Source: Lysobacteraceae bacterium (GTDB taxonomy: Bacteria > Pseudomonadota > Gammaproteobacteria > Xanthomonadales > Xanthomonadaceae). Taken from it: DNA of 64,000 nucleotides. The translations under genes and the position numbers were made by a program. The DNA lies in NCBI GenBank assembly GCA_008015095.1, contig SSEV01000021.1, forward strand, positions 28,412 through 92,411. The letters run 5' to 3'. This document shows, piece after piece, positions 8,234 to 17,601 of the stretch. The notes beneath the pieces are model-generated. The model ran no database searches, was not told the origin of the DNA, and saw only the letters and a list, made by a program, of their open reading frames with translations. Position 1 is the first letter of the stretch. Each line of letters begins with the position of its first letter.

Positions 8234-10678
8234 TCAGAACTCCTGACTGAACTTGATGCCGATCGTCCGCGGCTGGCCGCTGACGGTGTACACCTGCGCG
8301 GCGCAGACCGTTTCCGGGCACTGCACGTTGCGGCCGTACTGCGCGTTCTCGTCGAGCAGGTTCTTGATGTAGAGATCCACCGACCAGTTGTTCTTGCGCA
8401 CGCCGAACGCCATATCGACCAGACTGTACGACGGCAGGTCGCCGAGGATGTTGCGCTCGAGGATACGCAGATCCGAGGTGCGCCGGCCTTCGGTCATCAC
8501 CGAGCCCTGCCAATAGGCTTCGTAGTCGCGGATGTCGAAGGTGTAACGCGCGGTCAGGTTGCCCTTGTAGTCGGCGGTGACCGGCAGACGCGTGCCATCC
8601 GGCGCCTGCAGATCGGCCGGATCGCAGGTGGTGATCGGATTGCCGTTGGCATCGATCGCGCCGCAATAGTTCTCGGTCAGTTCCGCATCGTAGAAGCCCA
8701 CGCCCGCAGATAGCTTGAGGTTGTAGCTCGCCGCCCAGTTCACGTCCATTTCGAGACCCTGGATCCGGGCCTGGTTGGCGTTGCGGATTTCGGTCAGGCC
8801 GTTCTGACCCAAGACCGGGAACTGGAAGTCGTCCCAGATCTGATGGAAGGCCGCACCGTTGAAGGTCAGGCGGTTATCGAACCAGGACGTCTTCCAACCG
8901 ATCTCGTAATTGGTCAGGAACTCGGTGATGTACGGCGGCAAGGTGCCGCGACGGTTGATGCCGCCCGGGCGATACCCTTCCGACCAGGTGAAATACATCA
9001 TCTTGTCGGGGCGGAACTTGTACGAGAGATTGACCTTGCCGAGCGTGTCTTTTTCGCTCACATCCTTGTCGAACACGGTGCAGGGCGCGCCCTCGAACGA
9101 CGGCCAGTTCGCAGGATCCGGACCGTAGCGCACGATGCACGCGGCCTCGCCGTAGCGGTTCTGCGGCAGCTGGCCGCCCTGCGAGGCGTAGCCGTTGGCG
9201 AAGCCGAAGAAGCCCTTGAGGCTGTTGTCGGCGCGGAAGTGGCGGAACCCGACCGTGCCGGTCAGCTTGTCGGTGAAGTCGTAGGACAGTTCGCCGAAGA
9301 TCGCTTCGTCGTGATCCTTGCGCAACTGTTTGGTCAGCCAGATGGTGTCTTCCCAGCCGCGCACCGAGAGGATCGAGGCGAGGCCATCGACGCGATAGCG
9401 CTGCTGGATGTCGTGGCTCTGATCCATCCAGAACAGGCCCGCGACGAAGCGCAGGCGGTTTTCCTGAGGCGAGGCGATGCGCAGTTCGTGACTGGTCTTC
9501 TTATAGCCGTCTTTGCCTTGGATGTACTGCGCCGGATTCACCAGATCGCCGTTGTCGTCGTAGAAATACGCGCCGTAGCCGAATAGGGTGTCGTACCAGA
9601 AGCCGTAGTCGCTGTAGTCCGAATCGGTGTCGACATCGCGCTTGAGGTGGGCGAATGCGTAGGTCAGGTCGAAGTTGCCGATCTTGCCCTGCAAGGTCAG
9701 CGCCGCCTGAGCCCAGCGGTCGTCGGAGAATTCGCGATAGGCGTGGCTGATCTTGCCTTCGCCGAGCGTGTTGTCGTAGGCGAAGTTGCCGTTGACCTCC
9801 TGACGCTGCCCCATGATCGTGGGCGTGATCGTCCAGTTGTCGTTGAGGTCGACCTTCAACGCGATACGCGCGCCGGCGGTGTCGACATCGTTGTAGTCGT
9901 CCTCGACCCGGTCCGCGTTGTTCTGCGTGATGCCCGAGGTCGGGAAGGTGCGTTCGCCGTAAACGTTGTCGACCCAGCCGGCGTCGTGCTTCTGCCAACC
10001 GACCAGGCGCACCGCCGCGCGATCGCCCATCGGGATGTTGACGAAGCCTTCGGCGACATGGCCCCAACCGCCACCGGTGATGGTGCTGGCTTCAAGGCCG
10101 TAGCCCGCGGAGAAACCCGCGGTGTCCGGCTTGCGGGTCACCAGCTTGAGCGTGCCCGCTTCCGAACTCGCGCCATAGAGGGTGCCCTGCGGACCGGACA
10201 GCGCTTCGACACGCTCGATATCGTAGACGTGCAGATCCAGCGCGCCCTGGATCGTGGTGATCGGCTGCTCGTCGAGATAGATGCCGACGCTGGGCAGCGG
10301 GCCGGAATGGTTGCCGTCGCCGCCGCTGGCCACGCCGCGCATATAGACCTGGCCGAAGCCGGGGCCATTCGGCGTGATCGATACGCTGGGCAACAACTTG
10401 GCGTAATCCTCGAAGTCGTTGACCTGCAACTCGTCGAGCTGCTGTGCGCCAATCACGTTCAGGCTGATCGGCACGTCCTGCGCCTTCTCGGTGCGTTTCT
10501 GCGCAGTCACCGTGATGGTTTCGAGGGTCGGACTGCCGTCCTGCCCCTCGTCGCTGTCCTGGGCCATCGCCATCCCGGCGAAGGCCATGCTGCCGAAGGC
10601 GACGCAAATCGCCGCGGTCAGCGGCAAACGCCGCAACTCAACCGGTCGCGCCGGTCCGGTACCTCGTTTGTGTCGCAT
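8234..10678 (-). CDS. TonB-dependent receptor
   Basis: Signal peptide, ETITVTAQKRTEKAQDVPISLNVIGAQQL plug, C-terminal aromatic residue (KFSQEF). Confidence 0.93.
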   Translation of the reverse strand: MRHKRGTGPARPVELRRLPLTAAICVAFGSMAFAGMAMAQDSDEGQDGSPTLETITVTAQKRTEKAQDVPISLNVIGAQQLDELQVNDFEDYAKLLPSVSITPNGPGFGQVYMRGVASGGDGNHSGPLPSVGIYLDEQPITTIQGALDLHVYDIERVEALSGPQGTLYGASSEAGTLKLVTRKPDTAGFSAGYGLEASTITGGGWGHVAEGFVNIPMGDRAAVRLVGWQKHDAGWVDNVYGERTFPTSGITQNNADRVEDDYNDVDTAGARIALKVDLNDNWTITPTIMGQRQEVNGNFAYDNTLGEGKISHAYREFSDDRWAQAALTLQGKIGNFDLTYAFAHLKRDVDTDSDYSDYGFWYDTLFGYGAYFYDDNGDLVNPAQYIQGKDGYKKTSHELRIASPQENRLRFVAGLFWMDQSHDIQQRYRVDGLASILSVRGWEDTIWLTKQLRKDHDEAIFGELSYDFTDKLTGTVGFRHFRADNSLKGFFGFANGYASQGGQLPQNRYGEAACIVRYGPDPANWPSFEGAPCTVFDKDVSEKDTLGKVNLSYKFRPDKMMYFTWSEGYRPGGINRRGTLPPYITEFLTNYEIGWKTSWFDNRLTFNGAAFHQIWDDFQFPVLGQNGLTEIRNANQARIQGLEMDVNWAASYNLKLSAGVGFYDAELTENYCGAIDANGNPITTCDPADLQAPDGTRLPVTADYKGNLTARYTFDIRDYEAYWQGSVMTEGRRTSDLRILERNILGDLPSYSLVDMAFGVRKNNWSVDLYIKNLLDENAQYGRNVQCPETVCAAQVYTVSGQPRTIGIKFSQEF

Positions 10679-10735
10679 TTCAGTCTCCCCGGTTATTGAA
10701 CATCGGAACGCAAGGTGGAACGGTTGGAACAGCTC

Positions 10736-12784
10736 TCATGCGGCGCCCCTGGCGAGATCGGGCGTCGCGAATTCCGGAACATCGGGATAGGCGTCGAGCA
10801 CCGGCCCGAGCGCCGCCTTTAACGGGTCGAGCCAAGGCTCGTAGTGCCGCCATTGGTCAATGCCGTCGCGGTTGATCGGCCGGCGCACCTGCTCCGAACT
10901 CGCGGTGCGCACCGGGCGGTCGTTCTCGTAGAAGCGCAGGCACGCGTCTTCGAACGGCAGACCGCAATAATCGAGCAGGCGTCTGACCTCGGCTTCGGTG
11001 TCGTCGACCATGCGCTCGTGAATCACGCGATGCACGCGATGCGGCAGCCCGCAGTCGGCGAACACCGTATCGAAATGCGCCATCAGTTCGACGTAATCGC
11101 GATAGTAGCGGCCAAGGTCTTCCAGACCGTAGCTGAACTTCTGGCCGCGCGCGAAATGCTGTTTGAACCCGGAGAAGCAACAGGCCATCGGGTGCCGGCG
11201 CGCATCGACAATCTTCGCGTTCGGCAGCATCAGATGAATCAGGCCCAGATGCAGGAAATTATTCGGCATCTTGTCGATGAACAGCGGCGCGGCGCTCTTG
11301 CGCTGCACACGGGTGCGTTCCAGGTACTGGCGGCCGAGTTCGCGGAATTGCGCCGGGTCGAGTGTCGCGACCGCTTCATGGTAGTTGGTTGAATTTCCCG
11401 CGTCGCGCCGCAGCGCCCGGGTCATCGAGATGATCTCCGGCAATTCCATCGTGCCTTCGACCGCCGAATGACTGGACAGGATCTGTTCGAGCAGGGTCGA
11501 GCCTGACCGCGGCAGGCCGACGATGAAGATCGGGTCCGCCGCGGGGTCGCCGCAACCGGCGCGTGCGGCGAAGAACCCGCAGGTATACACCTGTCTGGCG
11601 CGGGCGACGCGCGCCGTGGTGTCGCCCGCGCGATACGGCACCTGCTCCAGACGGATGCGGTTGGCGGCGCGGTAATGTTCGAAGGATTCGGCATAGTCGG
11701 CGCGGTCTTCCAAGGCCTTGCCCAGGGTGAACCCGAAATGCAGGCGGTGCTCGGCGTCGAGATCCGCGCGCGCCAGTTGCGCGCGCATGCGCGCGACATC
11801 GTCGTCGTCGAAACGGAAGGTCTTGAGATTGGCCAGGCTCCACCACGCCTCACCGAATCCGGGATCCTCTTCGGTGCAGCGCCGGTACGCGGCGATCGCC
11901 TCGGCCTGACGGCCCTCGGTTTTCAGCGCGTGGCCGTAGCTCATCCAGACGCGCGCGTTGTGCGGGTAGTCGCGCAGCAGTTCCTCGTACAGCGCGATGC
12001 CGCGCGCGTATTCGCCGAGCCTGCACAAGACGGCCGCCTTGAGCGTGCGTGCGCCTGGGTTCGTGGGGTCGTCGACGAGCAACAGATCCAACTGTTCCAG
12101 CGCCTTCGCCGACTGCTGGTCGCGGTGCAACACCAGCGCGTAGTGCTGGCGCGCTTCGCGGAATCCTGGCGCGAGTTCCAGACAGCGCGCGAACAGGCGC
12201 AGGGCCTCGGCGTTGCGGCCGACACGCACAGCCAGTTCGCCCAGCATCCGGATCGCGACCACATCGGTGGGATGTTCCTTGAGCCATGCGCGCAACGCGG
12301 CCTCCGCCTCGGGAAGGCGGTCGGCTGCCAAGGCTTCGGCCGCATGCAGCAAGGCGGGATCGCGCACGGAATGCCGGATGTAGGCCGCATAGGCCGCGTC
12401 GGCGCGATCGAGTCGGCCGACCGCGCGTTCGTAGTCGGCGAGCGCAAGCCACACTTGGGGCAATGCCGGATTAGTCGCGATCGCGCGATGGAGGGCCTCG
12501 ATCGCCTCTTCGGTGCGGCCGGCGCGGGCCACGGCCAGCGCATATTCGTATTGCCCGCGCGGCATCCCCGGTTGCGACCGCGTCAACGGCGCCAGCAACT
12601 CGATCGCGCGCTCCAGCCGGCCGCACATCCGGTGAGAGATCCCGAGAATCATCTGCGCGACCGGATGGTCGCGGACCACGCTCAGGATTTCGTCGGCTTG
12701 GCGACCGGCCAGTTCCGGATCGCTCGCGAGCAATTGCGCGGCGTGTTGCAATGCGACATCGACACTGGCTGTGGCTGCGGTCAA
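10736..12784 (-). CDS. TPR-repeat sulfotransferase
   Basis: N-terminal TPR repeats; DPIFIVGLPRSGSTLLEQILSSHSAVEGTMELPEI PAPS-binding-like sulfotransferase motif. Confidence 0.9.
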   Translation of the reverse strand: MTAATASVDVALQHAAQLLASDPELAGRQADEILSVVRDHPVAQMILGISHRMCGRLERAIELLAPLTRSQPGMPRGQYEYALAVARAGRTEEAIEALHRAIATNPALPQVWLALADYERAVGRLDRADAAYAAYIRHSVRDPALLHAAEALAADRLPEAEAALRAWLKEHPTDVVAIRMLGELAVRVGRNAEALRLFARCLELAPGFREARQHYALVLHRDQQSAKALEQLDLLLVDDPTNPGARTLKAAVLCRLGEYARGIALYEELLRDYPHNARVWMSYGHALKTEGRQAEAIAAYRRCTEEDPGFGEAWWSLANLKTFRFDDDDVARMRAQLARADLDAEHRLHFGFTLGKALEDRADYAESFEHYRAANRIRLEQVPYRAGDTTARVARARQVYTCGFFAARAGCGDPAADPIFIVGLPRSGSTLLEQILSSHSAVEGTMELPEIISMTRALRRDAGNSTNYHEAVATLDPAQFRELGRQYLERTRVQRKSAAPLFIDKMPNNFLHLGLIHLMLPNAKIVDARRHPMACCFSGFKQHFARGQKFSYGLEDLGRYYRDYVELMAHFDTVFADCGLPHRVHRVIHERMVDDTEAEVRRLLDYCGLPFEDACLRFYENDRPVRTASSEQVRRPINRDGIDQWRHYEPWLDPLKAALGPVLDAYPDVPEFATPDLARGAA

Positions 12785-12958
12785 GAGGGGTCTGCTTGAG
12801 TAGTTCCGGTCGTTCGTCCTAGGCAGGTCGCCTACTGGGCCTGACCGCCCGCAGGCCGTCTCGCTTGCCGACGATCATCGGCAATCTTCGCCGATGGCAG
12901 GTAGGCCGTCCAGCATCGACGGCCGCTGCGACCGCGCCGGCTGCGCTAGCATGCGGGC

Positions 12959-15403
12959 ATGACGCGACATCGGAACGAGCAGGAGAACGGACGGGACGAA
13001 GGGTCTGATCCGTCCGGCGAGAGCGGGTCCATTGGGATCAGACTTTACGATAAGCCCGCCGGCGGCTGGGATGCGCTGCGGGCATCGTGGCAGGCACTGC
13101 GCGACCAACAAGCGCTGCGCCAAGGCGCGACCAGCCTGCTGCGGGCCAATCAGCCCGGCGGGTTCGATTGCCCGGGCTGCGCATGGCCGGATCGCAACCC
13201 GCACTCGACCTTCGAATTCTGCGAAAACGGCGTCAAAGCGGTCGCGAACGAATCGACGTCGAAGCGAGTCGGACGCGCGTTCTTCGCCGAACATCCGGTG
13301 TCGTGGCTGGCGCAACAGAGCGATGAGTTCCTCGAAGCCCAGGGGCGCCTGATCGAACCGATGGCCTACGACGCCGTCAGCGACCGCTACGTGCCGATCG
13401 AATGGGACGCCGCGTTCGCGCGGATCGCCGCCGCGCTCCGCGCTCTGGGTTCGCCCGATGAAGCGATCTTCTACACCTCGGGCCGGACGTCGAACGAGGC
13501 TGCATTCCTGTACCAGTTGTTCGTGCGCGCCTACGGCACCAACAACCTCCCGGACTGTTCGAACATGTGCCACGAGGCGTCCGGCGTGGCCCTGACTGAA
13601 CAGATCGGCAGCGGCAAGGGGTCGGTGACGCTGGAGGATTTCGAACGCGCCGACGCGATCTTCGTGTTCGGACAGAACCCGGGCACCAATCATCCGCGCA
13701 TGCTCGGCGAGTTGCGCAATGCGGCTCGTCGCGGCTGCAGGATCGTGGTCTTCAATCCCCTGCGCGAGCGCGGACTGGAGCGTTTCGTCGATCCGCAGTC
13801 GCCGCGCGAAATGCTCGGCGGCGACGCGACCGCGATCGCTTCGCATTATTTCCAGCCAAGGATCGGCGGCGATCTCGCGGTCGCCGCCGGGATCGCCAAA
13901 ACCGTGCTCGCGCGCGCGCGGCCCGGCAACGATGCTGTAGATACCGCGTTTATCGCCATGCACACGCTCGGTTTCGAGTGCTTCGCCGAAACGCTGGAAA
14001 GGATCTCCTGGGACGAGATCGAACGCGAATCCGGACTGGCCCGGGCGCAACTGGAACAGGCCGCGCAGGTCTACCTCGACAGTCATGCCACGATCTTTTG
14101 CTGGGGCATGGGCATCACCCAGCACCGACGCAGCGTGGCCACGATCCAGATGCTGATCAACCTGATGCTGCTGCGCGGGAACATCGGCAGGCCCGGCGCC
14201 GGCCCCTGCCCGGTGCGCGGCCACTCCAACGTGCAGGGCGACCGCACGATGGGCATCTACGAGAAACCTTCCGCGGCCTTCCTCGACCGCCTCGGCGCCG
14301 AATTCGGATTCGAACCGCCGCGCGCGCACGGCTTCGACACCATCGCCGCGATCGAGGCGATGCGCGATGGCCGCGGCAAAGTCTTCTTCGCGATGGGCGG
14401 CAATTTCGCCGCGGCGACGCCCGACACCGCGATCACCCACGCGGCGTTGCGCAACTGCGCGCTCACCGTGCAGGTCAGCACCAAACTCAACCGTTCCCAT
14501 GTCATCCACGGCCGCGAAGCGCTGATCCTGCCCTGCCTCGGCCGCACTGAGATCGATGCCCAGCGCGAAGGCGCGCAAGCGGTCAGCGTCGAGGATTCGA
14601 TGAGTATGGTGCATCTGTCTTCCGGCATGAACCCGCCCGCTTCGGACCGGCTGATGTCCGAACCGGCGATCGTGGCCCGGCTCGCGGCCGCGACTCTGCC
14701 GGACAGCGCGATCCCGTGGCTGGCGCTGATCGCGCATTACGACCGTATCCGCGAACGCATCGCGCGCGTGGTGCCCGGCTTCGAAGATTTCAATGCGCGC
14801 GTGCGGAAGCCCGGTGGTTTCCATCTGCGTCATCCCTGCCGCGAACGCGAATTCCCGAATCCGCAGGGCAAGGCGCGCTTCATCGCGCATGCCTTGGGCG
14901 ACGCCGACGCGCCTCACGCGGCAGAGGCCTCAAGCATGACTGCGGCGGCGGCCGCGCCGGAAGCGGTTTCGGAAGCGGCATCAGGAGGGGCGCCGGGCCC
15001 GACGCCCCTTCTGCACAAGCCGCTGCTGCATATGATGACGATTCGCGCGCACGACCAATACAACACCACGGTCTACAGCGCCAACGACCGTTACCGCGGC
15101 GTGCACGGGTTGCGCCGGGTCTGCTTCATCTCGCGCGCTGATCTCGACGCCTTGGGTTTCGCCGACGGCGACCATGTCGACCTGATCTCGGTCTGGCGGG
15201 ACGAAGAACGCATCGCCCGCGATTTCCGTCTCGTCGAATACGATATCCCACCGGGTTGCGTGGCCGGATATTTTCCTGAAACCAATGTGCTGGTGCCTTT
15301 GGATCACCATGCCGAACACGCGCGCACGCCTGCGTCGAAATCGATTCCGGTGCGGCTGCGGCGGACGGCTAACGCGACGGCGACGGGGGGAGCGACGGCA
15401 TGA
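12959..15403 (+). CDS. FdhF/YdeP family molybdopterin oxidoreductase
   Basis: FDCPGCAWPD...FCENGVKAVANE...SGRTSNEAAFLYQLFVRAYGTNNLPDCSNMCHEASG; CPVRGHSNVQGDRTMGI. Confidence 0.9.
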   Translation: MTRHRNEQENGRDEGSDPSGESGSIGIRLYDKPAGGWDALRASWQALRDQQALRQGATSLLRANQPGGFDCPGCAWPDRNPHSTFEFCENGVKAVANESTSKRVGRAFFAEHPVSWLAQQSDEFLEAQGRLIEPMAYDAVSDRYVPIEWDAAFARIAAALRALGSPDEAIFYTSGRTSNEAAFLYQLFVRAYGTNNLPDCSNMCHEASGVALTEQIGSGKGSVTLEDFERADAIFVFGQNPGTNHPRMLGELRNAARRGCRIVVFNPLRERGLERFVDPQSPREMLGGDATAIASHYFQPRIGGDLAVAAGIAKTVLARARPGNDAVDTAFIAMHTLGFECFAETLERISWDEIERESGLARAQLEQAAQVYLDSHATIFCWGMGITQHRRSVATIQMLINLMLLRGNIGRPGAGPCPVRGHSNVQGDRTMGIYEKPSAAFLDRLGAEFGFEPPRAHGFDTIAAIEAMRDGRGKVFFAMGGNFAAATPDTAITHAALRNCALTVQVSTKLNRSHVIHGREALILPCLGRTEIDAQREGAQAVSVEDSMSMVHLSSGMNPPASDRLMSEPAIVARLAAATLPDSAIPWLALIAHYDRIRERIARVVPGFEDFNARVRKPGGFHLRHPCREREFPNPQGKARFIAHALGDADAPHAAEASSMTAAAAAPEAVSEAASGGAPGPTPLLHKPLLHMMTIRAHDQYNTTVYSANDRYRGVHGLRRVCFISRADLDALGFADGDHVDLISVWRDEERIARDFRLVEYDIPPGCVAGYFPETNVLVPLDHHAEHARTPASKSIPVRLRRTANATATGGATA

Positions 15404-15654
15404 GCGAAGAGCATGCGCTCGCCCTGCTCGGTCTGCTTGCGCAGGAAGACGGGCAGTCGTTGCCGCGGCTCGCGAAACGACTCGGTCTTGGCGCCAGCGA
15501 ATTGCGCCGTTTGCTGGCCGCGCTGGGACATGATGCGCGCTATGACGGCCTCGGCCTTGTCGAACAGCGCCAAGACGGCGAACGCACCCTACTGTGGCTG
15601 ACCGCGCGCGGGCGCACGTTGTGCGCAACCGGCAACCGCGAGAACGCGCCATGA
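15400..15654 (+). CDS. Small winged-helix-like protein encoded between YdeP-like and fdhD
   Basis: 84 aa; ATGA overlaps on both sides; LPRLAKRLGLGASELRRLLAAL helix-turn-helix-like segment. Confidence 0.65.
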   Translation: MSEEHALALLGLLAQEDGQSLPRLAKRLGLGASELRRLLAALGHDARYDGLGLVEQRQDGERTLLWLTARGRTLCATGNRENAP

Positions 15655-16469
15655 CCACGACAATTGTCGATGGATTGCGTGCGCACCTGGTCACGCATCA
15701 TGGCGACGGGACACCGTTGCGGCGCGAAGAGCGCGTCATCGAGGAAACGCCGATCGCCCTGCTCTACAATGGCCGCTCGTTCGCGGTGATGATGGCCACG
15801 CCCTGCGACCTTGCTGACTTCGCGCTGGGTTTCGCGCTCAGCGAGGGCATCGTCGGCTCGCCCGCCGAGTTCGAACTGGTCGATATCGTGCGCGCGGAGA
15901 ACGGCATCGCGCTGCATGCGGCGATTCCGCAGTCGCGATTCGAGGCTTTGGACTCGCGGCAGCGCACGCTCGAAGGTCGCAGCGGATGCGGGCTCTGCGG
16001 CATCTCCCATCTGGAGGCCGCGCTGCGCCCCCACCCTGTGGCCGCTGACGGCCCGCATGTGCCGGCGTCGCGCATCCGCGAAGGTCTGGACCTGCTCGCG
16101 CGACACCAGCCGCTCAACGCCCGCAGCGGCGGCGTGCACGCCGCCGGCTTTGTCCACGGCGACGGTAAGACCATGGAGATTCTCGTGCGCGAAGACGTCG
16201 GACGCCATAACGCCCTGGACAAACTGGTTGGCGCAATGCGCCGCTGCGAACCGGCGATCGATCCCCATGGCGGATTTCTCACGATCACATCGCGCGCCTC
16301 TTACGAAATCGTGCATAAGGCGGCGTGCGTCGGCATCTCGATCGTGGTCGCGATCTCTGCGCCGACCAGCCTCGCGATCCGCTGCGCCCGCGACGCCGAT
16401 CTGACCCTGATCGGATTCGCGCGCGACGGCCGGATGAATGTCTACCACGGCGACGACCGGATTCGCTGA
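15651..16469 (+). CDS. fdhD: Formate dehydrogenase accessory sulfurtransferase FdhD
   Basis: EETPIALLYNGRSFAVMMATPCDLADFALGFALSEGIV; RSGCGLCGISH; VREDVGRHNALDKLVG. Confidence 0.92.
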   Translation: MTTTIVDGLRAHLVTHHGDGTPLRREERVIEETPIALLYNGRSFAVMMATPCDLADFALGFALSEGIVGSPAEFELVDIVRAENGIALHAAIPQSRFEALDSRQRTLEGRSGCGLCGISHLEAALRPHPVAADGPHVPASRIREGLDLLARHQPLNARSGGVHAAGFVHGDGKTMEILVREDVGRHNALDKLVGAMRRCEPAIDPHGGFLTITSRASYEIVHKAACVGISIVVAISAPTSLAIRCARDADLTLIGFARDGRMNVYHGDDRIR

Positions 16470-16522
16470 GCGCAATCCGCGCCTCTCTTGTTTCGGCCTG
16501 CGCGCGAAACGCGCGGCGGCGC

Positions 16523-17542
16523 TCAGGGCAGCGCTTGCAGCGCTGCGAGCAAGGCGGGGCGTAATTTGGCGATAGCTGCGCCTTCGGAGCGGGATACTTC
16601 GATGTGCAACGCCGAAAGCAGCATCCACAGGTCATGCCTGCGCGCCAGCCATGCCGTATCCCGATATGCGAGGCCGGGCTCGCCGAGACGGCCACGCAGG
16701 TCTTCGAACCATGCGCCCCACTCCGCCTCCTCGTGCAATCCGCGCATGGCCACGAACAACAGCGGTCGCGCCAGCCGTTCGGATTCGCCGAACACATAGG
16801 CATGCGCATCGCGGGGCACGGCCTGCTCCGCGATGGCGCGGATGATCCGATCCAATTCTGGTTTGCCGATGTTCGGATTCAGCGCCAACTGCATCAACCA
16901 GTCGGCGCCGTGCGCGACGCCGTGCCGCCAACCGACATCGCGATCGAAGCCGCGATAGTCGCGCACGCTTTCCAGATAGGCCGCAGCGCGCTCGACCATC
17001 GCCGCACGCTCCTCCGCCGTCATCCATGGCGAAACGCGATCGGTACGCGCGATCTCGGCCAACACCAGGGCCGCGAACGGACGGGCCACGCCATGGCGGT
17101 CGCGGCCATCGAGCATCGTGCGCAAACGCTTTTCCAGCATGCGCAACCGCTCGGGGCCGAATGCGCCGGCCCGCATCCAGTGCTGCAGCGCTTCGTAGGC
17201 GACGCCATCGCGCAATTCCGCGGACGGAGAGGACAGACAACCGATCAGCGCCTCGGCGAGCGCAAAGCGCGCGGTCGGGTCTTCGATCGCGAAAGACCGC
17301 TCCTTCAATTCCTGCAAGGCCGTACGAGTCCAACTCGCAGGCGGACATGCCGCACGCGCGACCTCGACCATCGGGCACAAAAAAAGAAGCAACGCTACCG
17401 ATATCCACGCTCTGCTTCCCCGCTTTAAACGACGACAGCGCTGCCATGCCGCATCTGCGCGCGATCGCGCGACTGTTATCGACCGATGCATCTGCGCACC
17501 CCTCTCAAATCGCATGATCGCCACGATACGTCGATGCGGCAC
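16523..17542 (-). CDS. DUF2785-like secreted protein
   Basis: FDRDVGWRHGVAHGADWLMQLALNPNIGKPELDRI motif typical of DUF2785; signal peptide-like region (exact start uncertain). Confidence 0.7.
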   Translation of the reverse strand: MPHRRIVAIMRFERGAQMHRSITVARSRADAAWQRCRRLKRGSRAWISVALLLFLCPMVEVARAACPPASWTRTALQELKERSFAIEDPTARFALAEALIGCLSSPSAELRDGVAYEALQHWMRAGAFGPERLRMLEKRLRTMLDGRDRHGVARPFAALVLAEIARTDRVSPWMTAEERAAMVERAAAYLESVRDYRGFDRDVGWRHGVAHGADWLMQLALNPNIGKPELDRIIRAIAEQAVPRDAHAYVFGESERLARPLLFVAMRGLHEEAEWGAWFEDLRGRLGEPGLAYRDTAWLARRHDLWMLLSALHIEVSRSEGAAIAKLRPALLAALQALP

Positions 17543-17601
17543 ATGCGCCTAGTGCGTCGACGCCCTATGCTTGCCCCACCTCCGCTCGATTCAACAATGT
17601 C

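Noticed and set aside
9647-10699. 350-aa ORF on the + strand
   Set aside because: Antisense to the TonB-dependent receptor
11675-12799. 374-aa ORF on the + strand
   Set aside because: Antisense to the TPR-sulfotransferase gene
12875-14917. 680-aa ORF on the - strand
   Set aside because: Antisense shadow of the YdeP-like CDS in high-GC DNA; Arg/His/Asp-rich with no domain motifs
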